From positions 127,879-187,567 of the forward strand of contig NZ_LASA01000059.1 in assembly GCF_001562015.1 (NCBI RefSeq): DNA of 59,689 bases, given 5' to 3'. The stretch comes from Endozoicomonas arenosclerae. Its GTDB lineage: Bacteria > Pseudomonadota > Gammaproteobacteria > Pseudomonadales > Endozoicomonadaceae. The position numbers and the translations under genes are program-made. Shown piece by piece: positions 29,227 to 37,909 of this stretch (position 1 is the stretch's first letter; the number at the start of each line of letters is the position of its first letter). The notes beneath the pieces are model-generated. The model ran no database searches, had not been told where the DNA came from, and was given only the letters and a program-made list of their open reading frames with translations.

Positions 29227-30531
29227 ATGAATGCGAACCCTGTGCAACTGAGCTACGAGAACCAGGACTTTAATGAGCAGCTGGATCATCTGCTGGCCTG
29301 GGAAAGTGTCTCTGATGAAGAGGTTCAGCAGCGGGTAAAACATATTATCGCTGAAGTGCGCTCCCGCGGAGATGATGCCCTCGTGGAGTTCACCAATCGT
29401 TTTGATCGTCTGTCTGTGTCCAGTATGGAAGAGCTGACCCTGGGCGAAGAGCAACTCCAGAAAGCTCTGGAAACGATTCCAGAGGAGCAGAGACAAGCAC
29501 TTGAGGTAGCTGCCAACCGGATCAGAAGTTATCACGAGCGCCAAGTGCAACCTTCCTGGACCTACGAGGAAGACGATGGAACCCTGCTTGGGCAACAGGT
29601 GTTGCCTATGGATCGGGTCGGCCTTTACGTGCCTGGTGGAAAGGCATCCTACCCGTCATCGGTCATGATGAATGCCATTCCAGCCCATGTGGCAGGCGTT
29701 AAAGAAATTATTATGGTTGTGCCCACACCGGATGGTGTAGTGAACGACATGGTTCTGGCAGCAGCAGCGGTAGCGGGTGTCAAGAAAGTATTTACAGTGG
29801 GCGGCGCGCAGGCTGTTGCAGCACTGGCTTATGGAACAGAAACCGTTCCGGGTGTGGATAAAATAGTTGGCCCTGGCAATATATATGTGGCCACAGCGAA
29901 GCGCGAAGTATTTGGTCAGGTCGGTATAGATATGATCGCAGGCCCATCTGAAATCATGGTAGTGTGCGATGGTCGTACAGATCCGGACTGGATTGCCATG
30001 GATCTTTTCTCCCAGGCTGAACATGATGAAGATGCTCAGTCCATTCTGGTCTCACCTGATCAGGCGTTTCTGGATCAGGTTCTGGAAAGCATGCGCAGAT
30101 TGTTGCCTGAAATGGAACGTAAGCAAATCATTGCCGAATCTATGAACAACAGAGGCATAATGATCCATGTTCCGGACATGAAAGCCGCTTGTGAAGTCAC
30201 CAACCGAATTGCTCCGGAGCACTTGGAACTGTCAGTAGAAGATCCCCAGGCTCTGTTGGCTGATATCCGTCACGCAGGCGCTATTTTTATGGGACGCTAC
30301 ACCGCTGAAGCTCTGGGTGATTATTGTGCTGGCCCCAACCACGTCTTGCCTACTTCAGGCACTGCAAGGTTCTCTTCACCGCTGGGTGTTTACGACTTTC
30401 AGAAGCGCTCTTCACTGATTCATTTCTCACCAGAAGGCGCTTCAGAAATGGGTAAAGTGGCTTCTGTATTGGCTCGTGGCGAGTCTCTGACAGCTCATGC
30501 CCGTTCAGCAGAATACCGTATCAAGAAATAA
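29227..30531 (+). CDS. hisD: histidinol dehydrogenase HisD
   Basis: Zinc- and NAD-dependent; catalyses the last two steps of histidine synthesis. 434 residues from the ATG at 29227, preceded by CGGAG; a frame extension to 29209 has no ribosome site. Signatures: [45 protein letters not shown] and [14 protein letters not shown]. The neighbour usually found next, hisC, is absent; a LamG-like gene stands there on the opposite strand. Confidence 0.98.
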   Translation: MNANPVQLSYENQDFNEQLDHLLAWESVSDEEVQQRVKHIIAEVRSRGDDALVEFTNRFDRLSVSSMEELTLGEEQLQKALETIPEEQRQALEVAANRIRSYHERQVQPSWTYEEDDGTLLGQQVLPMDRVGLYVPGGKASYPSSVMMNAIPAHVAGVKEIIMVVPTPDGVVNDMVLAAAAVAGVKKVFTVGGAQAVAALAYGTETVPGVDKIVGPGNIYVATAKREVFGQVGIDMIAGPSEIMVVCDGRTDPDWIAMDLFSQAEHDEDAQSILVSPDQAFLDQVLESMRRLLPEMERKQIIAESMNNRGIMIHVPDMKAACEVTNRIAPEHLELSVEDPQALLADIRHAGAIFMGRYTAEALGDYCAGPNHVLPTSGTARFSSPLGVYDFQKRSSLIHFSPEGASEMGKVASVLARGESLTAHARSAEYRIKK

Positions 30532-30564
30532 ACCATTGAAATGACATTCAATCTTGGTTCAGTT

Positions 30565-30593
30565 CCCACCAGCCTTTTGTGAAGGCTGGTGGG
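30565..30593. terminator. hairpin after hisD
   Basis: A perfect 10-bp GC-rich stem CCCACCAGCC/GGCTGGTGGG with a 9-nt loop, 34 bp past the hisD stop. No T-tract follows, so it may act as a 3' stabiliser or a Rho-assisted terminator. Confidence 0.55.
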
Positions 30594-30689
30594 CTCAGAT
30601 TGAGAAGAAATTGTCAAATTAAGTTTGAGCTATTCTACTTTGCCCGACAACAAAATGGGTTTGATCTATTTGATTAGGGTTTCTACGTA

Positions 30690-31985
30690 TTAGTAATCCA
30701 GCGTAAGCTCTTTCGATTTATCTAGAATAGTTATTGATTTTGGTAATGCGCTGGAATCAATTGCTCTTGAATAATACTCAAACAAACTAACATCTCCTAT
30801 TAATGAATAGTCTGTTCCAGTATCTCCTCCTATCCCTACGCTAAGTGGGTTTGTCGTTGCTGGCGAGAAATTAGTAGACGTACTTACTGGTGATGTAACG
30901 CCACTAAAATCGTTACCATTAGCATCAGTCACAAATAATGACAAAGTGCCACTGTTATCATTAATGCCTGTTTTTTTAAAACGGACAGTAGCATTAACAT
31001 ATTGATTACTAGGCATTGTAAAACCGGGTGCTCTTAATAGTTTCCAATCACTATTATCGCCAGAACCCACCCACGCTTCGAGTTCTCCGCCTGGGGTTAT
31101 ATAGAGCATGTAACCATAAAGATCACCATTATCATTGTTACGAGACGTAAAAACTGATTGATAATTACCTGTTGCGCCAGAACTTCTAAAACGCGCCTTT
31201 GCGGTAAAAGACTCAGCATTTAGTTTTGCTTGGTGAGCCACTTTAGTTTTTGTAAATGTATTCAGGTCAATACTAGATCCAGGTGTACACTCTACATCAC
31301 TAAATCCTATGCCAGTAATTTCAGCATCTGCCCCTCTTTTCAGCTTGTTGAGTTCTACAATAATAACATTATCATCATGTTTAAACTGGGCTTTACCCCC
31401 ATGCCAGCTCGTTATAGGAGCAGCTAATGGTGATGGTCCTCCTGAACCACTAGTAGCCCAGAAATTGTCCGGAAAAGCCAATGAAATACCTACACCATTT
31501 AAACCTTTGAGATCAGGTATCCATTCGCTAGTTAAACCGTCATCAAGTGGGTAAAATGGAACCTCTGTAGTTCCATTAGAAGTGTTTTTGGGGGTCTCTA
31601 ATGCAGTAATATATTCAAGATCGTAATCAGGATAAGCACTTCCATAGCTCTCAGTCAGTGACTCATTACCTACAGCAAAAGCAACACCATCAAACGGATT
31701 TAAAACACCGCCAGGGGTATACGAGTATGTTGAACCATTGGATACAGCTAATGAAATATTTGTGATCAGATTAAAAGAGTAAACATTTTCATGGGCAGCC
31801 AAAAAGAATTGAGCACTAGAAGGTGCAGCTTCTATCGTTAAGGTGACCGGTTGGCACATGGATACTTGAAAATGAGATTCAGGTGCTCCGCCTTCGATTC
31901 TTGTAACAACCCCTTTTGCTGTATAAGTAACTGCTTGAGCTTGAATAGCTATCGCAGATATAAGTATAAATAGTGATTTCTTCAT
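30690..31985 (-). CDS. secreted protein with C-terminal LamG/concanavalin-like domain
   Basis: 431 residues. Signal peptide MKKSLFILISAIAIQAQA, cleaved before VTYT. The N-terminal half is unfamiliar and Tyr/Ser/Gly-rich. From about residue 255 a laminin-G-like jellyroll is suggested by ESFTAKARFRSSG, YQSVFTSRNNDNG, YGYMLYITPGGELEAWVG, NQYVNATVRFKKTG and SLIGDVSLFEYYSRALDS-like strands. Such domains bind carbohydrate or protein ligands. Its base composition is clearly more AT-rich than hisD and algW around it, consistent with acquisition. Role unknown. Confidence 0.82.
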   Translation of the reverse strand: MKKSLFILISAIAIQAQAVTYTAKGVVTRIEGGAPESHFQVSMCQPVTLTIEAAPSSAQFFLAAHENVYSFNLITNISLAVSNGSTYSYTPGGVLNPFDGVAFAVGNESLTESYGSAYPDYDLEYITALETPKNTSNGTTEVPFYPLDDGLTSEWIPDLKGLNGVGISLAFPDNFWATSGSGGPSPLAAPITSWHGGKAQFKHDDNVIIVELNKLKRGADAEITGIGFSDVECTPGSSIDLNTFTKTKVAHQAKLNAESFTAKARFRSSGATGNYQSVFTSRNNDNGDLYGYMLYITPGGELEAWVGSGDNSDWKLLRAPGFTMPSNQYVNATVRFKKTGINDNSGTLSLFVTDANGNDFSGVTSPVSTSTNFSPATTNPLSVGIGGDTGTDYSLIGDVSLFEYYSRAIDSSALPKSITILDKSKELTLDY

Positions 31986-32351
31986 ATTATTTACCTTTGT
32001 AAATTAATGGCTTTTTATTATCTGTATTATGCTAATTTAAATTCAGTGTTAGTTGGCACTTGCAGTTATGCATTATGTAAAATAGATGACATAATAAGCC
32101 AAATTCGGCCAGTACGCTGGGATGAATCGGTAAGAGATTAAAGATGACAGTCGTTTATCCGCTAACAGAAGCAACTTGTTATAAGTAGTACTCCATTCCA
32201 GTAGGAACCCTGTTGCAAAATCAGCTCTTCCCGAAAGAAATAAATCGCCACGACCCATTGACCAGAAGAGTTTATATTATTCGCCCTGCTTCAAGGTATT
32301 AAATAATACAAACTTCTGGAACTATACTTGGAGACATCAGGCTGATGCTCT
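31986..32351. other. AT-rich intergenic stretch
   Basis: 366 bp without a supported gene between the LamG-like gene and the CBS gene. It must contain the promoter of the leftward LamG-like gene. Short frames present lack ribosome sites. No repeat recognised. Confidence 0.4.
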
Positions 32352-32762
32352 TCATGTATGACTTGGACTGTCCATTCGTTCAATGATTTCTGTCAAAACC
32401 TTTGTCCGGGTTAACAGGCCTACCACTTTTTCTGCTTCCACTACCGGCAATACACGACGCTTGTTATCCAACATGATTTTGGCCGCACTGACCAGATCTG
32501 TATCAGGTGTTACGGTGCTGACTTCGGTGTTCATTCGATGGCTGACCAGTTCGCCGACTTGTTCGAAATAGCCACCCAGTAAGGTCCCTTTCATACAGTC
32601 TGCTTCTGAAAGAATGCCCAGCAAGTTGCCATCGTCACTGACTACAGGGGCCGCTGAAAGACCTTTTTTAAGCAGCTGCCTGAGAGCAACAATAACGCCA
32701 ATGTCGGCACTGACGGTAAGGGGCTGGTGGTCCATTAAATCGGCTACCTGAAGAGAATCCAT
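32352..32762 (-). CDS. CBS-domain pair protein
   Basis: 136 residues from the ATG at 32762, chosen for the strong ribosome site AGGAAGG just upstream; the open frame extends 41 codons further but those residues look non-coding. Two CBS motifs: VADLMDHQPLTVSADIGVIVALRQLLKKG with APVVSDDGNLLGILSEADC, and VSHRMNTEVSTVTPDTDLVSAA with VLPVVEAEKVVGLLTRTKV. CBS pairs bind adenosine nucleotides; the partner here is unknown. Similar small proteins are often induced in stationary phase. It is divergent from the VTT gene. Confidence 0.9.
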   Translation of the reverse strand: MDSLQVADLMDHQPLTVSADIGVIVALRQLLKKGLSAAPVVSDDGNLLGILSEADCMKGTLLGGYFEQVGELVSHRMNTEVSTVTPDTDLVSAAKIMLDNKRRVLPVVEAEKVVGLLTRTKVLTEIIERMDSPSHT

Positions 32763-32952
32763 GTGCACCTTCCTTTGAAAATGTCTTTGCTTGAATCTGG
32801 TGCACTTTTTGTCTTTTGCACCGAAGTAGAGCGCCGAAACTCTGTAAATGTTCTCAAACTGGGCGCTCATCCAGGTGATGTGCACAAAGAGTGCCAGTTT
32901 GGTTCAGGTGCAGGATCTGTTAGGCTGACGTTTTATAGAATCCTCTTTTCCC

Positions 32953-33645
32953 ATGTCGTTTTCATCCATTCTGAAGGAAAACAGAAAGTCTGTTATCGGT
33001 GCCGGCATACTGAGCTGTGTCCCTTTGCTTTTCAGCTCCTGGGCGACCTCATTGCTTATCCAGAATCAGGCTGATCTATCGGCTTTAAGTGCAGGGCAGT
33101 GGACGTCTTTTTTTGCGCTGAGTGCATTGACTATGGCTTTAGCTCTGACTCCCAGTACATTTATAGCCCTGGTAGCTGGCTTTTTTCTGGGGTGGAAAGC
33201 CGTTCCTTTTATGTTGCCTGCCTATTTACTGGCATCAGCTTTGGGTTATCTAGCGGGGTTAGTGTTGGATGGCGGACATTTGATGCATACCATCCGAAAC
33301 AGTCCAAGGGTTAAGAAGGCGCTTGAGACTCTGAATACAAACAGTTGGAGTCTGATGTTTCTGGTCAGGCTCTCGCCCGTGTTGCCGTTTGCTCTGATGA
33401 ATTTATTAATGCCCGCTCTTAAAGTCAGGTTTTCGGTATTTCTTCTGGGAGGTTTTCTAGGCATGCTGCCTAGAACTCTTTTCTCAATCTGGTTAGGTAA
33501 AAAAGCTCAGGATATGGTGTCTTTGCTGAATGGTGAGGTCTCTGGTTCGGAATCGACCTGGCTGGTGATGGTCCTGGTTGTAGTGTCGGCAGGCGGTTTG
33601 TTTTATCTTTTTAACCGTGCTTTGAAGCAGGCACTTACTGACTAA
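32953..33645 (+). CDS. TVP38/TMEM64 (VTT-domain) membrane protein
   Basis: 230 residues with about five hydrophobic segments. The VTT core is visible: ALTPSTFIALVAGFFLGW, then the amphipathic loop, RLSPVLPFALMNLLMPALKVRFSVF with GGFLGMLPRTLFSIWLG. Related DedA and VTT proteins act in lipid scrambling and envelope homeostasis; the substrate of this one is not known. It lies alone between a divergent CBS gene and a small membrane-anchored protein. Confidence 0.9.
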   Translation: MSFSSILKENRKSVIGAGILSCVPLLFSSWATSLLIQNQADLSALSAGQWTSFFALSALTMALALTPSTFIALVAGFFLGWKAVPFMLPAYLLASALGYLAGLVLDGGHLMHTIRNSPRVKKALETLNTNSWSLMFLVRLSPVLPFALMNLLMPALKVRFSVFLLGGFLGMLPRTLFSIWLGKKAQDMVSLLNGEVSGSESTWLVMVLVVVSAGGLFYLFNRALKQALTD

Positions 33646-33720
33646 CAGGGCAACAAATCTACATGCTTTTCCAACAACTGCTATGTTTTTCTGTCTGACT
33701 ATCAACAGATAGAGGTGAGC

Positions 33721-34299
33721 ATGTGCAGGATGGTTCGGTTGTCACTGTCTGCCGGTGTATATCTGATTTTACAGTGTCTCAGTAACTGGGCAGTGGGGAG
33801 TGATGCACCTGAAGCAGTGTGCCATGCTTCCGGGAAAAAGGTTTGTGTTTCTGTGGAACAGCACACTTATGAGAAGTGGTTGTGGTTTTCCACAGAATGC
33901 AATCTCGAATGTGTTTATTATCACGATGCATTTGTTGATCAGTTTTTTCCTCTGGAACACCTGACGGATTACAATGGCTTTGGCATTAACCTTCGCAACA
34001 AGAGTGAGGGGCGATTGATCTGGAGTCACTTCCAACTCGGCAAACAATATAAGAAGCAGGCCATGATTGCTGAGCTGGAAATTTCCCGGGGTGATCGTTT
34101 TGATGGTCTGGATGGCAGGCAGTTTAACCAGGCTCTGCTGGATGACTTATCGAGACTTTCGCCGGTCACTCCGGAATTAATCAAGCAATATTTTGATGGT
34201 TATTACAGCTGGTACTGGTGGGCATTCACTCATGGGGTAACCTTTGTCATTGGTGTCGTCAGCTTCTTTTTGCTGATTATGTCGGGGGCATGCACTTAG
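33721..34299 (+). CDS. small exported protein with C-terminal membrane anchor, unknown family
   Basis: 192 residues from the ATG at 33721, which has the ribosome site AGAGGTG; an in-frame GTG two codons earlier is possible. An N-terminal signal (MVRLSLSAGVYLILQCLS) precedes a domain with four cysteines (AVCHASGKKVCV, ECNLECVYY) and a single C-terminal hydrophobic helix (GVTFVIGVVSFFLLIMSG). The cysteines suggest a disulfide-linked periplasmic domain. No family recognised. It ends before a terminator shared with algW. Confidence 0.75.
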   Translation: MCRMVRLSLSAGVYLILQCLSNWAVGSDAPEAVCHASGKKVCVSVEQHTYEKWLWFSTECNLECVYYHDAFVDQFFPLEHLTDYNGFGINLRNKSEGRLIWSHFQLGKQYKKQAMIAELEISRGDRFDGLDGRQFNQALLDDLSRLSPVTPELIKQYFDGYYSWYWWAFTHGVTFVIGVVSFFLLIMSGACT

Positions 34300-34330
34300 T
34301 TCAGCAGCTGGGCTCTAAGGATAAAAGTGA

Positions 34331-34366
34331 AAGCCTGATTTAATATTCGAACAATGAATCAGGCTT
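34331..34366. terminator. convergent terminator
   Basis: AAGCCTGATT (34331-34340) pairs perfectly with AATCAGGCTT (34357-34366). It sits between the small anchored protein and the end of the degS/algW gene and can serve both. Confidence 0.6.
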
Positions 34367-34375
34367 GTTCTGAAC

Positions 34376-35503
34376 TTAGTTGACCATGTTAGGTCGGGTT
34401 GCCACCACTGCCTTCATTTCAAGAGGCTTATTGTTTCGCAGAATCTGTAAGGTGACTTCGCTGCCCGGTGGTTCCTGAGCCACCATATTCATGACTTTTT
34501 TGCCATCACTGGTGCTGATGTTGTTGATAGCAGTCAGTATGTCTCCACGTCTCAGACCCGCTTTGTCGGCAGGGCCATTGTCGTAAACGCCGGAGATCAG
34601 AATACCGGCATTGCTTTCAACACCATAAGCTTCTGCCAACTGACTGGTGAGGGGTTGTGACTCTATTCCCAGCCAACCCCGAACAACCCGGCCGTACTTG
34701 ATGATGGACTGAGTGACAAATCGGGCCATGCTAGAGGGAATGGCAAAGCCAACGCCTTCATTACCTCCGCCTCTGGAAAACAGCAGAGTATTAATGCCCA
34801 GTAACTCACCACGTGCGCTGATCAATGCTCCCCCTGAGTTACCGACATTGATGGCAGCGTCTGTCTGAATAAAGTCTTCGTAAGTGTTGAGACTCAAGTC
34901 ATTTCTGCCGGTGGCGCTGATAATCCCCATGGTGACCGTCTGACCCAGTCCAAACGGGTTGCCAATAGCCAGAACCACGTCACCTACCTCGGCCTGACCA
35001 GAATCTGCCAGGTCAAGGCTGGGTAACTTTTTCAGATCAATTTTCAGAACAGCGAGGTCGGTCTCCGGGTCACGGCCGACAATGGAGGCTGATTCTTCAC
35101 GCCCGTCTTTTAGAACGGCAATGATTCTGTCGGCGCCTTCAATGACATGGTTATTGGTCAACAGATAGCCATCGGGGCTGATAATAACGCCAGATCCCAG
35201 GCTGGTTTCCACTTTGGCCCGTCCCAGATTGTTTTCAGTAAAGGGGCTTTTGGGCATTCTGGAACGGCTGGACTCATTGACCAGAGTTGCTGTGGCAATA
35301 TTCACCACGGCCGGTGCGGCTATCTTGACAGCCGAACTGTAGGAGACCTCGCCAATGCCCAGAAACTGCTCTCCCCTGTTGACGACATTATTGAAGCTCA
35401 GCTTTGGCAGGCCCAGCCAGTTGGGAGCAAGCAAAATCACCAGGAAGGCTACAATCAGGCCGGTGATGGCGGGGTAGATGAACTGGTTGAGGAATTTTTT
35501 CAT
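34376..35503 (-). CDS. algW: membrane-anchored HtrA-type serine protease (DegS/AlgW)
   Basis: Periplasmic stress protease that starts RseA/MucA-type cleavage to free sigma-E. 375 residues: one N-terminal membrane helix (YPAITGLIVAFLVILLA), a trypsin-like domain with His in TNNHVI, Asp in ETDLAVLKID and Ser in GNSGGAL, and one C-terminal PDZ (GILISGVYDNGPADKAGLRRGDIL). One PDZ and an anchor distinguish DegS/AlgW from DegP. Divergent from the nif3-like gene; the algW-nif3-cysDN neighbourhood is typical of Pseudomonas relatives. Confidence 0.95.
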   Translation of the reverse strand: MKKFLNQFIYPAITGLIVAFLVILLAPNWLGLPKLSFNNVVNRGEQFLGIGEVSYSSAVKIAAPAVVNIATATLVNESSRSRMPKSPFTENNLGRAKVETSLGSGVIISPDGYLLTNNHVIEGADRIIAVLKDGREESASIVGRDPETDLAVLKIDLKKLPSLDLADSGQAEVGDVVLAIGNPFGLGQTVTMGIISATGRNDLSLNTYEDFIQTDAAINVGNSGGALISARGELLGINTLLFSRGGGNEGVGFAIPSSMARFVTQSIIKYGRVVRGWLGIESQPLTSQLAEAYGVESNAGILISGVYDNGPADKAGLRRGDILTAINNISTSDGKKVMNMVAQEPPGSEVTLQILRNNKPLEMKAVVATRPNMVN

Positions 35504-35697
35504 GATTTGCTTGTCGATGATTATGGGCAGAGATTTTGCTGTCGCTGGAAATAAAAACTCTTGAAACCCGAAAGCCAGCAGTATAATTCATTAATATACC
35601 TGTATTGTGTGGCTGATAGATAGCCCCCGAACCTGCTGGAAACAGTCGTTAGTGAGACGAAGCAGGTACCCGGGTACGACAAACTGTGGAGTGGAAG

Positions 35698-36459
35698 ATG
35701 AGCATCACCCTGAAACAGCTGGTGAAAATCCTGGAAGATGAATTACAGCCCGGGCTGTTCAAAGATTATTGTCCCAATGGCCTTCAGGTCGAAGGTGCTG
35801 AGCAGGTGCAACGCCTCGTAACCGGCGTTACGGCCTGTCAGGCGTTGATCGATAAGGCGGTAGAGTTAAAAGCAGACGCTATTCTGGTCCACCACGGCTA
35901 TTTCTGGAAAGGGGAAGATTCGGCCATTGTGGGTATGAAGAAGCGCCGGATTGAAACCCTGTTGAAACATAATATCAGCCTGATCAGCTATCACTTGCCT
36001 CTCGATGGTCACCAGGAACTCGGTAATAACGCTCAGTTAGCCAAGTTGTTGGGTTGGAAGACAGAAGGTGGTATGGAGCCAGGTAAAGCTCGTTCAGTGG
36101 GTAGCTGGGGCAAACCTCAGGTGCCTGTATCGCTGAAAGATCTGGGTGATCAGATTGAAGAGAAGCTGGGACGTAAACCTTTGCTCATTCCTGCTGGTGA
36201 CCACAAAATAGAAACTCTGGCCTGGTGTACAGGCGGTGCCCAGAGAATGATTGATTTAGCCCTGGACCTGAATGTTGACGCTTATGTCAGCGGCGAAATT
36301 TCAGAATCCACCGTGCACTTTGCCCGTGAAAATGGCATTCACTATATCAGTGCCGGACACCACGCCACCGAGCGCTACGGTGCCAAGGCATTGGGTGAGT
36401 GGCTGGAAGAGAAGTACGGCATCAAACATACTTTTGTTGATATCGATTCTCCGGTTTGA
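35698..36459 (+). CDS. Nif3-like dinuclear metal-centre protein (YbgI family)
   Basis: 253 residues from the ATG at 35698 (ribosome site GGAGTGGAAG); a GTG four codons earlier is possible. Metal-binding motifs: VHHGYFWKGED, the GVTACQALID strand, and near the C-terminus ISAGHHATERYG. YbgI forms a toroidal hexamer with two metals per subunit. Proposed roles include GTP cyclohydrolase-like or DNA/metal metabolism, but the function is unsettled. Ends before a clear terminator. Confidence 0.94.
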   Translation: MSITLKQLVKILEDELQPGLFKDYCPNGLQVEGAEQVQRLVTGVTACQALIDKAVELKADAILVHHGYFWKGEDSAIVGMKKRRIETLLKHNISLISYHLPLDGHQELGNNAQLAKLLGWKTEGGMEPGKARSVGSWGKPQVPVSLKDLGDQIEEKLGRKPLLIPAGDHKIETLAWCTGGAQRMIDLALDLNVDAYVSGEISESTVHFARENGIHYISAGHHATERYGAKALGEWLEEKYGIKHTFVDIDSPV

Positions 36460-36490
36460 ACAGTCGTGAGCTAAGAAAAACTTTTCACGA

Positions 36491-36532
36491 TAAAAGAGGT
36501 GGCCAGCGTTGAGTTGGTCACCTCTTTTTTTA
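36491..36532 (+). terminator. terminator after the nif3-like gene
   Basis: AAAAGAGGTGGCCA pairs with TGGTCACCTCTTTTT (one G-U), followed by more T. A standard Rho-independent terminator 32 bp past the stop, which isolates the next gene transcriptionally. Confidence 0.92.
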
Positions 36533-36611
36533 TACATCTATCCAGAAGTCTGTCTAATTTTTTTTGTCTGTCGATGTAACAGGTATGACATATGAACTGG
36601 AGTGAAACATC

Positions 36612-37907
36612 GTGGATGCAACGGGTGGGGCCGGAAAGGCCAATGGCACAGAAGACAGTTTCAGACTGACCAGACAGGGAGCCTTTCATGGCAAAAAAGG
36701 TGAGTACTCTGTAGGGGGCGACAAAAAAACTGTGGAAGTAGTTGAGCCCAATGCCAGTACCAGACGCTCAACCAGTGAATCAGACTCCGAGACGGAGTAT
36801 GACCTTCCCACTCAATTGAGCGATCGGGATATACGGCAGGTACGCCCGGGTTCTCTGAATATTCCGTCAATTACTGAAACTCCAGCGCCTCCCTTACCGC
36901 CCAGAAATACACCCCGATCACCTGTTCCAGATGATTTACCCTATGCGGTCTCACCCATATCGAGACAACCGTCAGGGAGTCAAATATCGAATATTGCATC
37001 AGCCAGTGCTCTGGCAACAGGTCCGATCTATGAAGTGATCCAGGAAACACTGGCGGGATTGCAGAACAACCTTTATGCGGAACCTGATGTTCAGCGTTTG
37101 GTAGTCAGACAACTAAGGGATGGACTGCTTCAAGAACATTCCCGAAGAGCGGCAGATCATGAATACGATGACAGAAATACTGTGCTTCGTGAGATGGAAG
37201 AAATAGAGTCCAGACCTCCGCCGAAGCCAATTACTGGCAGGCAGAAGCTTGAGAGTGATTATCTGCCCGTATCAGAGGGTAGAGTGCAGGAACAAGATCC
37301 TTATCTGGCCGTTACCGATGGTGAGGTTAAGGAGACTGACCCTTATCTGGCCGTTACCGATGGTGAAGTTGTGGAAACTGATCCTTACCTGGCCGTAACT
37401 GACGGAGGGGGCGAAGATACCAGCCATTATCTGCCAGTCACAGAAGGGCAGGTATCATCAATTGGTATATCCCAGCCATCAGTCACTGATGAACTCTATA
37501 TGCCAGTGTTGTCACCGGATGACCCGAATGGGGTAAATCAAAACACGACAGCCCCACCGGTGATCTCACCCACTATTAATCTAACATCGGCCATTCCTCC
37601 AGCCATCAATGCCCAGATCAATCACTATCTGGCATTACTGAATGAACAGGGAGCTGCTTCTGATCAGGCTTTGCAAAATCAGGCGACTGTCTTTGCTGAG
37701 AATCTTTATGAAGAGCTGCAACAGCAGACTCATATCATCAGTAATGCTTCTACGACGGTCCAACAGGAGCCGGATTATGAAAGCATTGAGCCTCTCTATG
37801 ACACCATTCCTGATCGAGAGGAGCTAGTGAGAGAGGAGCCCGTTCAAGAGAAACCAAAAAAGAAATTTCGAGATCGCTTCTTCGGGCGTGCCAGTAAGGA
37901 CAGATAA
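36612..37907 (+). CDS. candidate translocated effector with tyrosine repeats, EPIYA-like and SH3-ligand motifs
   Basis: 431 residues, no signal peptide, no Cys or Trp, largely disordered; family unknown. Start GTG at 36612 with GGAGTG upstream. A class II SH3 ligand PPLPPR lies at 93-98. Tyrosines in EPIYA-like settings: GPIYEVI (Y140), NNLYAEP (Y155), ENLYEEL (Y366), EPLYDTI (Y396); also Y389 in DYESI and Y296 in ELYMPV. Residues 215-284 are five 14-residue repeats, DPYLAVTDGEVKET-type, each with one tyrosine. The tail KPKKKFRDRF is polybasic. This resembles bacterial proteins phosphorylated by host Src/Abl kinases (CagA, Tir, Tarp, Bep proteins) in organisation, not in sequence. It stands alone between nif3 and an inverted-repeat element. 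The effector role is inference. Confidence 0.8.
   Translation: MDATGGAGKANGTEDSFRLTRQGAFHGKKGEYSVGGDKKTVEVVEPNASTRRSTSESDSETEYDLPTQLSDRDIRQVRPGSLNIPSITETPAPPLPPRNTPRSPVPDDLPYAVSPISRQPSGSQISNIASASALATGPIYEVIQETLAGLQNNLYAEPDVQRLVVRQLRDGLLQEHSRRAADHEYDDRNTVLREMEEIESRPPPKPITGRQKLESDYLPVSEGRVQEQDPYLAVTDGEVKETDPYLAVTDGEVVETDPYLAVTDGGGEDTSHYLPVTEGQVSSIGISQPSVTDELYMPVLSPDDPNGVNQNTTAPPVISPTINLTSAIPPAINAQINHYLALLNEQGAASDQALQNQATVFAENLYEELQQQTHIISNASTTVQQEPDYESIEPLYDTIPDREELVREEPVQEKPKKKFRDRFFGRASKDR
37254..37463 (+). repeat. five tandem 42-bp repeats encoding a tyrosine motif
   Basis: Units begin at 37254, 37296, 37338, 37380 and 37422. Units two to four encode DPYLAVTDG followed by a variable acidic stretch; the outer units read SDYLPVSEG and SHYLPVTEG. 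The inner copies are nearly identical at the DNA level, pointing to recent duplication, while the outer ones have diverged. Confidence 0.93.
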
Positions 37908-37909
37908 AG

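Noticed and set aside
32052-32075. Possible sigma-54 promoter (TGGCAC then TTGC)
   Set aside because: The TTGC element follows TGGCAC directly instead of after the required five bases.
37254-37463. CRISPR array
   Set aside because: The 42-bp units are direct, in-frame protein-coding repeats without spacers; no array or cas gene is present in the window.
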